Shown: piece by piece, positions 41,423 to 50,105 of the stretch
Position numbering within the stretch: position 1 is the first letter of the stretch
How the letters are laid out: each line of letters starts with the position of its first letter
Source: Streptacidiphilus melanogenes
Lineage (GTDB): Bacteria > Actinomycetota > Actinomycetes > Streptomycetales > Streptomycetaceae
Assembly (NCBI RefSeq): GCF_000787835.1
Contig: NZ_BBPP01000001.1
Coordinates: 41,009 to 105,008 of the forward strand
Length of the DNA stretch: 64,000 nucleotides
Reading direction: 5' to 3'
Notes under the pieces: model-generated
Databases searched by the model: none
What the model was told of the DNA's origin: nothing
Seen by the model: only the letters and a program-made list of their open reading frames with translations
Position numbers and translations under genes: made by a program

Positions 41423-42343
41423 GTGACGTGCCGCATCGTCTTCCTCCTGGTGCCAGGGGTCCATCTGCTGGACCTGGCCGGTCCCGCCCAGGTCTTCGGG
41501 ACCGCGGCGGCCTTCGGCCACCCTTACGAGCTCCACTACGTCGCGGAGCGGGAGTCCGTGCTCAGTGCACAGGGCCTCCCGCTCCAGGCCGGCACGGTCT
41601 GGCCGGAGCTCGGGGTGGACGACCTGCTGGTGGTGCCGGGTTGGCACGTGCCGGACGATCCGGACCCCACCCTGCCGCTGCCGCTCGGGCCTGCCTCGCT
41701 GGAGGCCTTGCGGGCCCACCACGCGACCGGTGGCACCGTCGCCAGCGTCTGCGCGGGGACGCAGGCGCTGGGCGCCGCCGGACTGCTCGACGGGCGGCGC
41801 TGCACGACCCACCACGATCTGCAGGACGAGCTCGCGCGCCGCCACCCGCGGGCCCACGTGGTGCGGGACGTGCTGTTCACCACCGACGACCGGGTGGTGA
41901 CCTCTGCCGGCATCGCGTCGGGGATCGACCTCGCGCTGCACCTGGTCGCCGGACGGCACGGGCCGGCCGTGGCCGCGCAGGTGGCGCGGGACATGGTGGT
42001 CTACGCCCGTCGCAACGGCCACGAGCCGCAGGCGAGCGCGATGCTGCGGCACCGCTCGCATCTCGACGACAGCGTCCACCGGGTGCAGGACCTGATCGAC
42101 GCCCGGTTCGCCGAGGCGCTGCCGCTGAGCCGCCTGGCCGCGGCGGGCGGGGTCAGCGAGCGGACGCTGACCCGCGCCTTCAGCCGGGCCACCGGCGGGC
42201 TGACGCCGCTGCGCTACCAGCAGGCGCTGCGGCTCGAGCGAGCGGAGCACCTGATCAGCCACGGTGCCACTGTCGAGGCGGCGGCCCGCGACGTCGGTTT
42301 CGACGACGCCAGGATGCTGCGCCGACTGCGCTCGCGGGGCTGA
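41423..42343 (+). CDS. GlxA-family AraC-type transcriptional regulator
   Basis: 306 residues. N-terminal DJ-1/PfpI-like ligand domain (about 1-175) with SVCAGTQALGAAGLLDG at the nucleophile-elbow position, then two helix-turn-helix motifs of AraC type (SRLAAAGGVSERTLTRAFSR and the start of the second). The second HTH stops at GFDDARMLRRLRSRG, some 10-15 residues earlier than relatives, so the C terminus may be shortened. The start GTG 41423 lacks a good Shine-Dalgarno; GATGAT lies 6 nt upstream. It probably regulates the upstream isochorismatase-like gene. Confidence 0.85.
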   Translation: MTCRIVFLLVPGVHLLDLAGPAQVFGTAAAFGHPYELHYVAERESVLSAQGLPLQAGTVWPELGVDDLLVVPGWHVPDDPDPTLPLPLGPASLEALRAHHATGGTVASVCAGTQALGAAGLLDGRRCTTHHDLQDELARRHPRAHVVRDVLFTTDDRVVTSAGIASGIDLALHLVAGRHGPAVAAQVARDMVVYARRNGHEPQASAMLRHRSHLDDSVHRVQDLIDARFAEALPLSRLAAAGGVSERTLTRAFSRATGGLTPLRYQQALRLERAEHLISHGATVEAAARDVGFDDARMLRRLRSRG

Positions 42344-42516
42344 CGGGACCGGCCAACTCCGTTGTTCCCTGTGGAACATGAGTGACATTCAGCTTACTTA
42401 CAGAGAATTCACAGCTCTCGCTCAGTCCTTTCTCTCGCTCCTCTTGTTGTCACCCCGAATCGGGGTGTGTGATGTGGACTCGTCAGAACTCCCTTCCCCA
42501 AACAGGAGGTATGAGG
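42344..42516. promoter_or_regulatory. AT-richer upstream region with CACCCCGA/TCGGGGTG palindrome
   Basis: 173 bp that are visibly less GC-rich than the rest of the window. CACCCCGA (42451-42458) and TCGGGGTG (42460-42467) form a perfect 8-bp palindrome around one base. The end carries a strong AGGAGG (42504-42509) for the downstream secreted protein. Confidence 0.6.
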
Positions 42517-43497
42517 ATGTTCCGGATACGACGCGGTGCCACCGCGTCCATCGCCGCCGGGTGTGGCATCGCCTTAGCCGCCCTCTTCGCCGGCGCCCCC
42601 TCCGGCGTCGCGGCCCCGCGGTCCGCCACCCCGCAGGCGGCCGCCCCGCAGGTGCACGTGCAGACGGGCGACGTCCGCCTGGTCCGCTCCCACGGGCACG
42701 TCTACCGGGTGGAGATCCACGGCCGCCACGGCGTGATCCCGATGCGCGGCGCGCGCGGCGACGCCGTGCGGAAGCAGGTGGGCCGGGCCCCCGCCGACAG
42801 CACGTTGATCTACAACGGCGGGCCCGTCCAGCACCAGGTGGGTGTCTACCTGGTCTTCTGGGGCAACCAGTGGGACAGCGACGGCAACGGCGTGCAGCAG
42901 TACCAGACCGACCTCTTCAACGGTCTCGGTACGTCGTCGGACAGCTGGTCCACCGTCACCTCGCAGTACACCGACGACAGCGGTCAGGGCCCGTCGTTCG
43001 GCGGTCCAGTGCTCGGCGGCACCTGGGTGGACGACTCCGCGCCCGCCCCGGCCAATGCCCAGCAGGCCGACATCGCCGCTGAGGCCGACGCCGCCGCGTC
43101 CCACTTCGGCGTCTCCGGTCCGGACGTGCAGATCGTCGTGATGAGCCCGAGCGGCACCTCGCCCGACGGCTTCCCCAACAGCGGCTTCTGCGCCTGGCAC
43201 GACTACGACGGCACGGTCTCCTACACCAACATGCCCTACGTCCTCGACGCCGGTTCGAGCTGCGGCGCGAACTCGGTGGCGAACCAGCTGGACGGTTTCA
43301 GCATCGTCGGCGGCCACGAGTACGCCGAGTCGCTGACCGACCCGCAGCCCTCCAGCGGCTGGGTCGCCTCCGACGGCGAGGAGGACGGCGACCTCTGCGC
43401 CTGGCAGAACCTGGGCACGATCTCCCTGCCCACGGGCGACTTCGCCATGCAGCCGACATGGAGCAACGCAGCCGGCGGCTGCGCGATGTCGGGCTGA
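42517..43497 (+). CDS. secreted EXORDIUM-like protein with HEYAE motif
   Basis: 326 residues. ATG 42517 is chosen: AGGAGG ends 7 nt upstream, while ATG 42511 leaves 1 nt. Signal peptide: FRIRRGATASIAAGCGIALAALFAG, cleavage after GVAAP-like residues near 36. The mature part has YNGGPVQHQVGVYLVFWGNQW and ends with the conserved GHEYAESLTDPQPSSGW and CAWQN. This pattern resembles bacterial homologues of the plant phosphate-induced protein 1/EXORDIUM family; the HExxE sequence could bind a metal, so a peptidase role is possible but unproved. Cysteines C217/C243-type pairs suggest disulfides outside the cell. It is the only clearly exported protein here apart from the XylF lipoprotein. Confidence 0.75.
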   Translation: MFRIRRGATASIAAGCGIALAALFAGAPSGVAAPRSATPQAAAPQVHVQTGDVRLVRSHGHVYRVEIHGRHGVIPMRGARGDAVRKQVGRAPADSTLIYNGGPVQHQVGVYLVFWGNQWDSDGNGVQQYQTDLFNGLGTSSDSWSTVTSQYTDDSGQGPSFGGPVLGGTWVDDSAPAPANAQQADIAAEADAAASHFGVSGPDVQIVVMSPSGTSPDGFPNSGFCAWHDYDGTVSYTNMPYVLDAGSSCGANSVANQLDGFSIVGGHEYAESLTDPQPSSGWVASDGEEDGDLCAWQNLGTISLPTGDFAMQPTWSNAAGGCAMSG

Positions 43498-43520
43498 CGC
43501 ACCACCGCACCGAAGCGCCA

Positions 43521-43558
43521 GGCGGCGGGTCCTGGACGGCCGACAGCGACCCGCCGCC
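43521..43558. terminator. bidirectional hairpin between convergent genes
   Basis: GGCGGCGGGTC (43521-43531) and GACCCGCCGCC (43548-43558) are perfect 11-bp arms with a 16-nt loop. The hairpin lies 24 bp after the secreted-protein gene and 10 bp before the end of the GNAT gene. Confidence 0.75.
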
Positions 43559-43567
43559 GATCAGGGC

Positions 43568-44035
43568 TCAGGCCAGCCGTAGCTCGGCGGCCACCTGGCC
43601 GTAGATCATCTCGCCGGTCGGACGGAAGCCCAGGTTCAGATAGAAGTACTCCGGGCCGTGGCGGCCCGGCAGCCACAGCACGCTGACCCGGCGCTCGCCG
43701 CGACTGCGGGCCTCGGCGCAGATCGCGGCGACCGCGAACCGGCCGTAACCTCGCCCCTGGTGCTCGGCGGCGATGTTCAGCCGCCAGATCCCGCAGCGGA
43801 ACGCCTCGACAGGGCTGCGCGGGTCGAAACTGCCCATCACGAAGCCGACCAGTAGATCCCGATCGAAGACAAGCCGTGGCCAGGCGTGGGACCCGTGGAC
43901 GTAGGCGTCGGCGAGCGACTTCATCACCGGGGCGACGAAGCCGTTCTGCTCCGGGCGGACCACCAGAGCGCAGGCAGCATCGACGTTCGCGGCCGTGACC
44001 TGTTCCAGTCGCAGCCAAGGTGAGCAGGGCGTCAT
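43568..44035 (-). CDS. GNAT family N-acetyltransferase
   Basis: 155 residues. Acetyl-CoA pyrophosphate-binding motif A is visible as LNIAAEHQGRGYGRFAVAAIC (Q/RxxGxG/A), with the beta5-helix LWLPGRHGPEYFYLNLGFRP at the end. It acetylates an amine of unknown identity; the N-terminal region resembles the spermidine/diamine acetyltransferase group (VVRPEQNGFVAPVMKSLADAYVHG). ATG 44035 is preferred. It is divergent from the Hen1 gene with 132 bp between starts. Confidence 0.88.
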   Translation of the reverse strand: MTPCSPWLRLEQVTAANVDAACALVVRPEQNGFVAPVMKSLADAYVHGSHAWPRLVFDRDLLVGFVMGSFDPRSPVEAFRCGIWRLNIAAEHQGRGYGRFAVAAICAEARSRGERRVSVLWLPGRHGPEYFYLNLGFRPTGEMIYGQVAAELRLA

Positions 44036-44167
44036 GGCGGCACGATACGTACTCGGATGCCCGGGCAGAAGATCTGGGATCCGATCCGTCCCGCCAGAAC
44101 CCCTCGAGACCCCTTCCAGGGCGAAAGTCCGTGGGCGAAAGTCGAACACCTGGTCATACTCATCCCT

Positions 44168-45652
44168 GTGTTCCTGACGATCAGCACCACCGGCACCGAC
44201 CAGCGACCCGCCACCGACCTGGGTTTTCTCCTGCACAAGCACCCGGAGAAAGCCCAGTCCTTCAGCACGGCCCACGGCCTCGCGCACGTCTTCTACCCCG
44301 AGGCGACCGCCGAGCGCTGCACGGCCGCGCTGCTGCTGGAGGTCGACCCGATAGCCCTGGTCCGCCGGGGCCGCGGCGCCAAGGGTCGCGGGGGCTCCCC
44401 GGACTTCGCGCTCGCCCAGTACGTCAACGACCGCCCCTACGCGGCCTCCTCGCTGCTCGCGGTCGCCATGAGCGCCGTCTTCAAGAGCGCCATGAAGGGC
44501 GACTGCAAGAACCGGCCCGAGCTGGCCGCCGTGCCGCAGCCGCTGACGATCGAGCTGCCCGCCGTCCCGGCCAAGGGCGGCGCGGAGCTGGTGCGCCGTC
44601 TGTTCGAGCCGCTGGGCTGGCTGGTCGAGGCTGATCCGCTGCCACTGGACCCGGCCTTCCCGGAGTGGGGCGACTCCCGCTACGTGGGGCTGCGCCTGAC
44701 CGGAACGCTGCGGCTGGCCGAGGCGCTCAGCCAGCTCTACGTGCTGCTGCCGGTTCTGGACGACGCGAAGCACTACTGGGTCGCCCCGGACGAGGTCGAC
44801 AAGCTGCTCGCCCGTGGTGAGGGCTGGCTGGCCGAGCACCCCGAGCGGCAGCTGATCGTCCGCCGCTACTTCTCCCGCCGCTGGTCGCTCGCACGCACCG
44901 CCAACGAGCGGCTGGAGCTGGCCCGTCTGGCCGAGGCCGACGACCGCGAGCCGGAGGAGCTCGACAACGCCGTCCCGGAGGAGACCGCGACTGCGGAGGG
45001 CGAGCCGGAGGAGCCGAAGCCGACCCCGTTGGCGGTCCGCCGCCGAGCCGCCATCGTCGAGCGGCTGCGCGAAGCCGGTGCCAAGCGCGTCCTCGACCTC
45101 GGCTGCGGCGAGGCGGCTCTGGTCGCCGAGCTGCTGAAGGACCGGACCTTCACCGAGATCGTCGGTGTCGAGGTCTCGGCCCGCGCGCTCGCCATCGCCG
45201 CCCGCCGCCTCCGCCTGGACCGGATGAACGAGCGCCAGGCTGCGCGGGTCAAGCTCCTGCAGGGTGCGCTGACCTACACCGACGCGCGCCTGACCGGCTA
45301 CGACGCGGCCGTCCTCGCCGAGGTGATCGAGCACGTCGACGAGGAGCGCCTGCCGGCGCTCGAGTACGCGGTCTTCGGCGCCGCCCGGCCCGGCGTGGTC
45401 GTGGTGACCACGCCCAACGTCGAGTACAACGTGCGCTGGGAGTCGCTGCCCGCCGGTCATGTCCGGCACGGCGACCACCGCTTCGAGTGGGACCGGGCGC
45501 AGTTCCGGGCTTGGGCGGAGCGCACCGCCGAGACCTACGGCTACGCCGTCGGCCTCGGTCCCGTCGGCGACGAGGACCCCGAAGTCGGCCCGCCCACCCA
45601 GCTCGCCGCCTTCACCCGCACCGACGACACCACGACCCCGAAGGGAGCGTGA
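44168..45652 (+). CDS. hen1: 3'-terminal RNA ribose 2'-O-methyltransferase Hen1
   Basis: 494 residues. Bacterial Hen1: an N-terminal domain (about 1-255) specific to the RNA-repair form and a C-terminal SAM-dependent methyltransferase with VLDLGCGEAALVAELL. Metal ligands are E385, E388, H389 (EVIEH) and H437 (RHGDHRFEW). It methylates the 2'-OH at the 3' end of a cleaved RNA before ligation, so that the repaired junction cannot be cut again. The start is GTG 44168; it has no Shine-Dalgarno, while CATACT lies 7 nt upstream. The Pnkp gene begins 4 bp after its stop, so they form the well-known Hen1-Pnkp RNA-repair operon. Confidence 0.93.
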   Translation: MFLTISTTGTDQRPATDLGFLLHKHPEKAQSFSTAHGLAHVFYPEATAERCTAALLLEVDPIALVRRGRGAKGRGGSPDFALAQYVNDRPYAASSLLAVAMSAVFKSAMKGDCKNRPELAAVPQPLTIELPAVPAKGGAELVRRLFEPLGWLVEADPLPLDPAFPEWGDSRYVGLRLTGTLRLAEALSQLYVLLPVLDDAKHYWVAPDEVDKLLARGEGWLAEHPERQLIVRRYFSRRWSLARTANERLELARLAEADDREPEELDNAVPEETATAEGEPEEPKPTPLAVRRRAAIVERLREAGAKRVLDLGCGEAALVAELLKDRTFTEIVGVEVSARALAIAARRLRLDRMNERQAARVKLLQGALTYTDARLTGYDAAVLAEVIEHVDEERLPALEYAVFGAARPGVVVVTTPNVEYNVRWESLPAGHVRHGDHRFEWDRAQFRAWAERTAETYGYAVGLGPVGDEDPEVGPPTQLAAFTRTDDTTTPKGA

Positions 45653-45656
45653 CCCG

Positions 45657-48326
45657 ATGACCGACACCGAGGCGCGCTCGAAGCGTACGCTCGCCGTCCC
45701 CGACCTCTCCCTGGTCGTGCTCGTCGGCACCACCGGCTCGGGCAAGTCCAGCTTCGCCGCCCGGCAGTTCCTGCCGACGCAGGTCGTCTCCTCCGACGTC
45801 TGTCGCGGCCTGGTCTCGGACGACCCCAACGACCAGGCGGCCACCGGCGACGCCTTCGACGTGCTCCACTACATCGCCGGCAAGCGCCTGGCCGCGGGCC
45901 GGATCACCGTCGTCGACGCGACCAACGTGCAGCAGGAGTCGCGGCGCAAACTGGTCGAGCTGGCGCGGGAGCACGACGTGCTGCCCGTCGCCATCGTGCT
46001 GGACCTGCCGCCACAGCTGTGCGCGGAGCGTAACTCCCGCAAGCCGGACCGGGCGCACTTCCCGCCGCGCGTGCTGCAGCGTCAGCAGAGCGAGCTGCGT
46101 CGCTCGCTGCGCCACCTGGAGCGCGAGGGCTTCCGCAAGGTGCACGTGCTGCGCAGCGAGGCCGAGGTCGACGCCGCCGAGGTCGTCTACGAGAAGCGGT
46201 ACAACGACCTCAGGCACCTGACCGGCCCGTTCGACGTCATCGGCGACATCCACGGCTGCCGCTCCGAGCTGGTCACCCTGCTGGGCAGGCTCGGCTACGC
46301 GGTGACCTGCGACGCCGACGGCCGCGCGGTCGACGCCGCGCACCCGGACGGCCGCACCGCCGTGTTCGTCGGCGACCTGGTGGACCGCGGCCCGGACACG
46401 CCGGGGGTGCTGCGCCTGGTGATGGGCATGGTCGCGGCCGGCCACGCGCTCTGCGTGCCGGGCAACCACGAGAACAAGCTCGGCCGCGCGCTCGCGGGCC
46501 GCAAGGTGACGGTCAGCCACGGCCTGAAGGAGTCGCTGGACCAGCTCGCCGCCGAGCCGCCGGAGTTCGTGGCGCAGGTGCGGGAGTTCATCGACGGCCT
46601 GGTCAGCCACTACCTCCTGGACGACGGCCGGCTGGTGGTCTGCCACGCGGGCCTGCCCGAGAAGTACCACGGCCGCACCAGCGGCCGGGTGCGCTCGCAC
46701 GCCCTCTACGGCGACACGACGGGCGAGACCGACGAGTACGGCCTGCCCGTCCGCTACCCGTGGGCGGAGGAGTACCGCGGCCAGGCGCTGGTCGTCTACG
46801 GGCACACCCCGACGCCGGTCGCGAGCTTCCTCAACAACACCATCTGCCTGGACACCGGCTGCGTCTTCGGCGGGAAGATGACCGCGCTGCGCTACCCGGA
46901 GCGGGAGCTGGTCGAGGTCGACGCCGAGCAGGTCTGGTACGAGCCGGTCCGCCCGCTGATCAGCGACGCGCCCGGCGCGCGAGAGGGCCGTCCGCTGGCG
47001 CTGACGGACGTCGCGGGCAAGCGCATCGTGGAGACCCGTCACCACGGCCGGGTCGCCGTCCGCGAGGAGAACGCGGCCGCCGCCCTGGAGGTGATGAGCC
47101 GCTTCGCGATCGATCCGCGTCTGCTCGCCTACCTGCCGCCGACCATGGCCCCGGTGGCCACCTCGCAGCGCGAGGGCTACCTCGAGCACCCGGACGAGGC
47201 CTTCGCCGCCTACCGGGCGGACGGCGTGCGCCGGGTCGTGTGTGAGGAGAAGCACATGGGCTCGCGCGCGGTCGTCCTGGTCTGCCGGGACGCGGAGGGC
47301 TCGGCCGGGGAGAAGCGCTTCGGCGTGCCGACCGGCGGCCAGATCTGGACCCGCACCGGCCGGGCCTTCCTCGACGACGTCACCGTGCCTGGCGTCCCCG
47401 TCGAGCACGGCGAGCACGGCGAGCACGGCGAGCCCGGCGGGCACGGCAGCCACGGCGCGGTGACGCGCGCGGTGCTGGACCGGCTGCGCGCCGCGGCGGA
47501 GTCCGCCGGGCTCTTCGCGGAGCTGGACAGCGACTGGCTGCTGCTCGACACCGAGCTGTTGCCGTGGTCGCTGAAGGCCGAGGGCCTGCTGCGCCGTCAG
47601 TACGCGGCGGTCGGCGCCGCCTCCGGCGCGGCGCTCGGCGCGGCCCGGGCCGCGCTCGCGGCGGCGTCCCGGCGCGGGGTCGACGGCCTCGACGTCGCCG
47701 AGCTGTCCGAGCGGCAGGCGGCGCGGGCCGCGGACGCCGCCGCGTTCACCGAGGCGTACCGGCGCTACTGCTGGACCGTCGAGGGGCTGGACTCGGTGCG
47801 GCTCGCGCCGTTCCAGCTGCTCGCGGCCGAGGGCGCGAACCTGGCCGTGCTCCCGCACGACCGGCACCTCGCCTGGATCGACCGCCTCGTCGACGCGGAC
47901 GTCTCGCCGTTGCTCCGTCCGACGCGGCGGCTCGTCGTCGACACCGAGGACCCGGAGTCCTGCGCGGCCGGCGCGGCCTGGTGGGAGGAGCTGACCGCGC
48001 GCGGCGGGGAGGGCATGGTCGTCAAGCCGATGGCCTCGCTGGTCCGCTCGGAGGCCGGGGGCGGCCGGCTGGTCCAGCGGGGCGTGAAGGTCCGCGGCCG
48101 CGAGTACCTGCGGATCATCTACGGCCCCGACTACACCCGCCCGGAGCACCTGACCCGCCTGCGCTCCCGCGCCCTCGGCCACAAGCGCTCGCTCGCGCTG
48201 CGCGAGTACGCGCTCGGCGTCGAGGCCCTGGACCGCCTGGCGGCGGGCGAGCCGCTGTGGCGCGTGCACGAGGCGGTCTTCGCGGTCCTGGCCCTGGAGT
48301 CGGAACCGGTCGACCCCCGGTTGTAG
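45657..48326 (+). CDS. pnkp: polynucleotide kinase-phosphatase/RNA ligase Pnkp
   Basis: 889 residues. Three catalytic domains: 5' kinase with Walker A GTTGSGKS (24-31); a binuclear-metal phosphatase (about 185-460) with DVIGDIHGC, FVGDLVDRGPD and VPGNHENK; and a ligase/adenylyltransferase domain with K532 in EEKHMGSRAV and the C-terminal EGMVVKP. It repairs RNA ends (5' phosphorylation, removal of 2',3'-cyclic phosphate, ligation) together with Hen1. A run of EHG triplets (583-600) from a 9-bp tandem repeat interrupts the ligase domain. ATG 45657; GGGAG is 11 nt upstream. A large hairpin at 48340-48411 follows. Confidence 0.95.
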   Translation: MTDTEARSKRTLAVPDLSLVVLVGTTGSGKSSFAARQFLPTQVVSSDVCRGLVSDDPNDQAATGDAFDVLHYIAGKRLAAGRITVVDATNVQQESRRKLVELAREHDVLPVAIVLDLPPQLCAERNSRKPDRAHFPPRVLQRQQSELRRSLRHLEREGFRKVHVLRSEAEVDAAEVVYEKRYNDLRHLTGPFDVIGDIHGCRSELVTLLGRLGYAVTCDADGRAVDAAHPDGRTAVFVGDLVDRGPDTPGVLRLVMGMVAAGHALCVPGNHENKLGRALAGRKVTVSHGLKESLDQLAAEPPEFVAQVREFIDGLVSHYLLDDGRLVVCHAGLPEKYHGRTSGRVRSHALYGDTTGETDEYGLPVRYPWAEEYRGQALVVYGHTPTPVASFLNNTICLDTGCVFGGKMTALRYPERELVEVDAEQVWYEPVRPLISDAPGAREGRPLALTDVAGKRIVETRHHGRVAVREENAAAALEVMSRFAIDPRLLAYLPPTMAPVATSQREGYLEHPDEAFAAYRADGVRRVVCEEKHMGSRAVVLVCRDAEGSAGEKRFGVPTGGQIWTRTGRAFLDDVTVPGVPVEHGEHGEHGEPGGHGSHGAVTRAVLDRLRAAAESAGLFAELDSDWLLLDTELLPWSLKAEGLLRRQYAAVGAASGAALGAARAALAAASRRGVDGLDVAELSERQAARAADAAAFTEAYRRYCWTVEGLDSVRLAPFQLLAAEGANLAVLPHDRHLAWIDRLVDADVSPLLRPTRRLVVDTEDPESCAAGAAWWEELTARGGEGMVVKPMASLVRSEAGGGRLVQRGVKVRGREYLRIIYGPDYTRPEHLTRLRSRALGHKRSLALREYALGVEALDRLAAGEPLWRVHEAVFAVLALESEPVDPRL
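47402..47455 (+). repeat. 9-bp tandem repeat within pnkp
   Basis: Six head-to-tail 9-mers: three perfect CGAGCACGG and three altered (CGAGCCCGG, CGGGCACGG, CAGCCACGG). They encode EHG EHG EHG EPG GHG SHG. The reading frame stays intact. Confidence 0.9.
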
Positions 48327-48339
48327 GCGCAGTCCCGGG

Positions 48340-48411
48340 GGCGTGGGGCGATCCTTCTCGGGCGGTCGGAGCTCACCGCACCGACCGCTGCGGGAGGATG
48401 GCCCCACGCCC
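48340..48411. terminator. long nested hairpin downstream of pnkp
   Basis: Outer arms GGGCGTGGGGC (48340-48350) and GCCCCACGCCC (48401-48411) are perfect over 11 bp. Inside, ATCCT pairs with AGGAT, and GCGGTCGG (48362-48369) with CCGACCGC (48381-48388). It starts 14 bp after the pnkp stop. Confidence 0.75.
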
Positions 48412-48466
48412 GCGGGAGTTGCCGCCGAACCCGTCACGGAACACGGAAAGCAGCAGGGAACAGCTC

Positions 48467-49000
48467 ATGACCTACCGCATCCACCGCGTCCAGCCCGAGG
48501 ACTGGCAGCGCGTCCGCGACATCCGCCTGCGGATGACCAAGGACACGCCCATGGCGTACCTGGAGTCCCACCAGACCGTGCTGGACCACGCCGAGGACTT
48601 GTGGCGGTTCCGTGCCGCGCGCAGCACGCAGCCCGGGAACACCGGCTACGCCGCCGTCCTGGAGGAGACCGGGGAGTGGGTCGGCGTCATGAACGCCTAC
48701 GTTCCTGCCGCGGACCCCGGGCAGGCGCCGGAACGGGCATGGCTGGTGGGCGTCTGGGTGGACCCGGCCCACCGTGGCCCGGGTGTCGGCCTCACGGACG
48801 CGCTGCTGGACACCTGCATCGCCTGGGCCAGGGACGAGGCCGGCGCTCCGGCGCTGTACCTGGAGGTGCACGAGCGCAACGCGCGCGCCATCCACTTCTA
48901 CCGGCGTCGCGGCTTCCTGCCGACCGGCCACACCCAGCCGTACGACCTCGACCCGGAGACCATGGAGCTGGAGATGAAGCTTCCGCTCGGCACTGCATAA
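48467..49000 (+). CDS. GNAT family N-acetyltransferase
   Basis: 177 residues. Motif A is VGVWVDPAHRGPGVGLTDALLD (Q/R-x-x-G-x-G/A pattern with hydrophobic beta4), and motif B is YLEVHERNARAIHFYRRRGF. The sequence is of the general Rim-type/PhnO-like acetyltransferase group; substrate unknown. AGGGA lies 8 nt before the ATG. It is 91 bp before argF on the same strand, with the argF promoter between, so the two need not be co-transcribed. Confidence 0.88.
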   Translation: MTYRIHRVQPEDWQRVRDIRLRMTKDTPMAYLESHQTVLDHAEDLWRFRAARSTQPGNTGYAAVLEETGEWVGVMNAYVPAADPGQAPERAWLVGVWVDPAHRGPGVGLTDALLDTCIAWARDEAGAPALYLEVHERNARAIHFYRRRGFLPTGHTQPYDLDPETMELEMKLPLGTA

Positions 49001-49090
49001 CCATCCACTCCTATGCACGTATATGCTGGACGTCAGTCGTCACCGATCCCCGTGGCGCCTCCGTCCGCCCACGTCTGCCAGGAGCCCGGC

Positions 49091-50092
49091 ATGGCCTTCA
49101 ATCTGCGCAACCGGCACTTCCTCAAGGAGTCGGACTTCACCGCCCAGGAGTTCCGCTTCCTGGTCGACCTGTCGGCCCAGCTCAAGGCAGCCAAGTACGC
49201 GGGGACGGAACAGCCGCGCCTGCGCGGCAGGAACATCGCGCTGATCTTCGAGAAGGGCTCCACCCGCACCCGCTGCGCGTTCGAGGTCGCGGCGGCGGAC
49301 CAGGGCGCGCACACCGTCTACCTGGACCCGTCCGGCTCGCACCTCGGCAGCAAGGAGTCCGTGAAGGACAGCGCCCGGGTGCTGGGCCGGATGTTCGACG
49401 CCATCGAGTACCGCGGCCATGGCCAGGAGATCGTCGACGAGCTGGCGCGCCACGCCGGCGTCCCGGTCTGGAACGGCCTCACCGACGAGTGGCACCCCAC
49501 CCAGATGCTGGCGGACGTGCTGACCATCCAGGAGCACAGCACCAAGCCGCTGGGCGAGGTCTCCCTCGCCTACCTCGGCGACGCCCGCAACAACATGGGC
49601 AACTCCCTCCTCGTCACCGGCGCCCTCCTCGGCATGGACATCCGCATCGTCGCGCCGAAGGCGCTCTGGCCCACCGACGAGGTCCAGTCCGAGGCCCGCC
49701 GCCTCGCCGCGGACAGCGGCGCGCGCATCACCCTCACCGACGACGTCTCGGCCGGCGTCGCGGGCGTCGACTTCCTCTACACCGACGTCTGGGTCTCCAT
49801 GGGCGAACCCAAGGAGGTCTGGGCCGAGCGCATCGCCCTGCTCGCCCCGTACCAGGTCTCCATGGACACCGCCCGCGCCACCGGCAACCCCGACGTCAAG
49901 TTCCTCCACTGCCTCCCGGCCTTCCACGACCTCGGCACCGAGGTCGGCCGCCAGATGCACGTGGCCACAGGCATGTCCGAACTCGAGTGCACGGACGAAC
50001 TCTTCGAGTCCAAGCACTCCATCGTCTTCGACCAGGCGGAGAACCGCCTCCACACCATCAAGGCCGTCATGGTCGCGACGCTGGGCGACTGA
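49091..50092 (+). CDS. argF: ornithine carbamoyltransferase
   Basis: 333 residues. Makes citrulline from ornithine and carbamoyl phosphate in arginine biosynthesis. Conserved: [15 protein letters not shown] (carbamoyl-phosphate binding STRTR), [15 protein letters not shown] (the HPTQ motif), [11 protein letters not shown], and HCLPAFHD (catalytic Cys). No arginine deiminase or carbamate kinase genes are adjacent, so the anabolic form is likelier. The upstream region 48992-49027 contains TGCATAACC, TATGCACG and TATGCT, which resemble ArgR half-sites and a -10 box, but an ArgR operator cannot be confirmed from sequence alone. An isolated argF outside the arg cluster is usual in Streptomyces. 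Confidence 0.95.
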   Translation: MAFNLRNRHFLKESDFTAQEFRFLVDLSAQLKAAKYAGTEQPRLRGRNIALIFEKGSTRTRCAFEVAAADQGAHTVYLDPSGSHLGSKESVKDSARVLGRMFDAIEYRGHGQEIVDELARHAGVPVWNGLTDEWHPTQMLADVLTIQEHSTKPLGEVSLAYLGDARNNMGNSLLVTGALLGMDIRIVAPKALWPTDEVQSEARRLAADSGARITLTDDVSAGVAGVDFLYTDVWVSMGEPKEVWAERIALLAPYQVSMDTARATGNPDVKFLHCLPAFHDLGTEVGRQMHVATGMSELECTDELFESKHSIVFDQAENRLHTIKAVMVATLGD

Positions 50093-50105
50093 CGCCTTCG
50101 CGCGC

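Noticed and set aside
45612-48437. 941-codon minus-strand frame opposite pnkp
   Set aside because: Shadow of the RNA-repair gene; rich in Gln, Ala and Arg with no family motif.
48992-49027. ArgR operator at argF
   Set aside because: TGCATA and TATGCA half-sites are present, but the symmetry and spacing do not fit an ARG box well enough to list as a feature.
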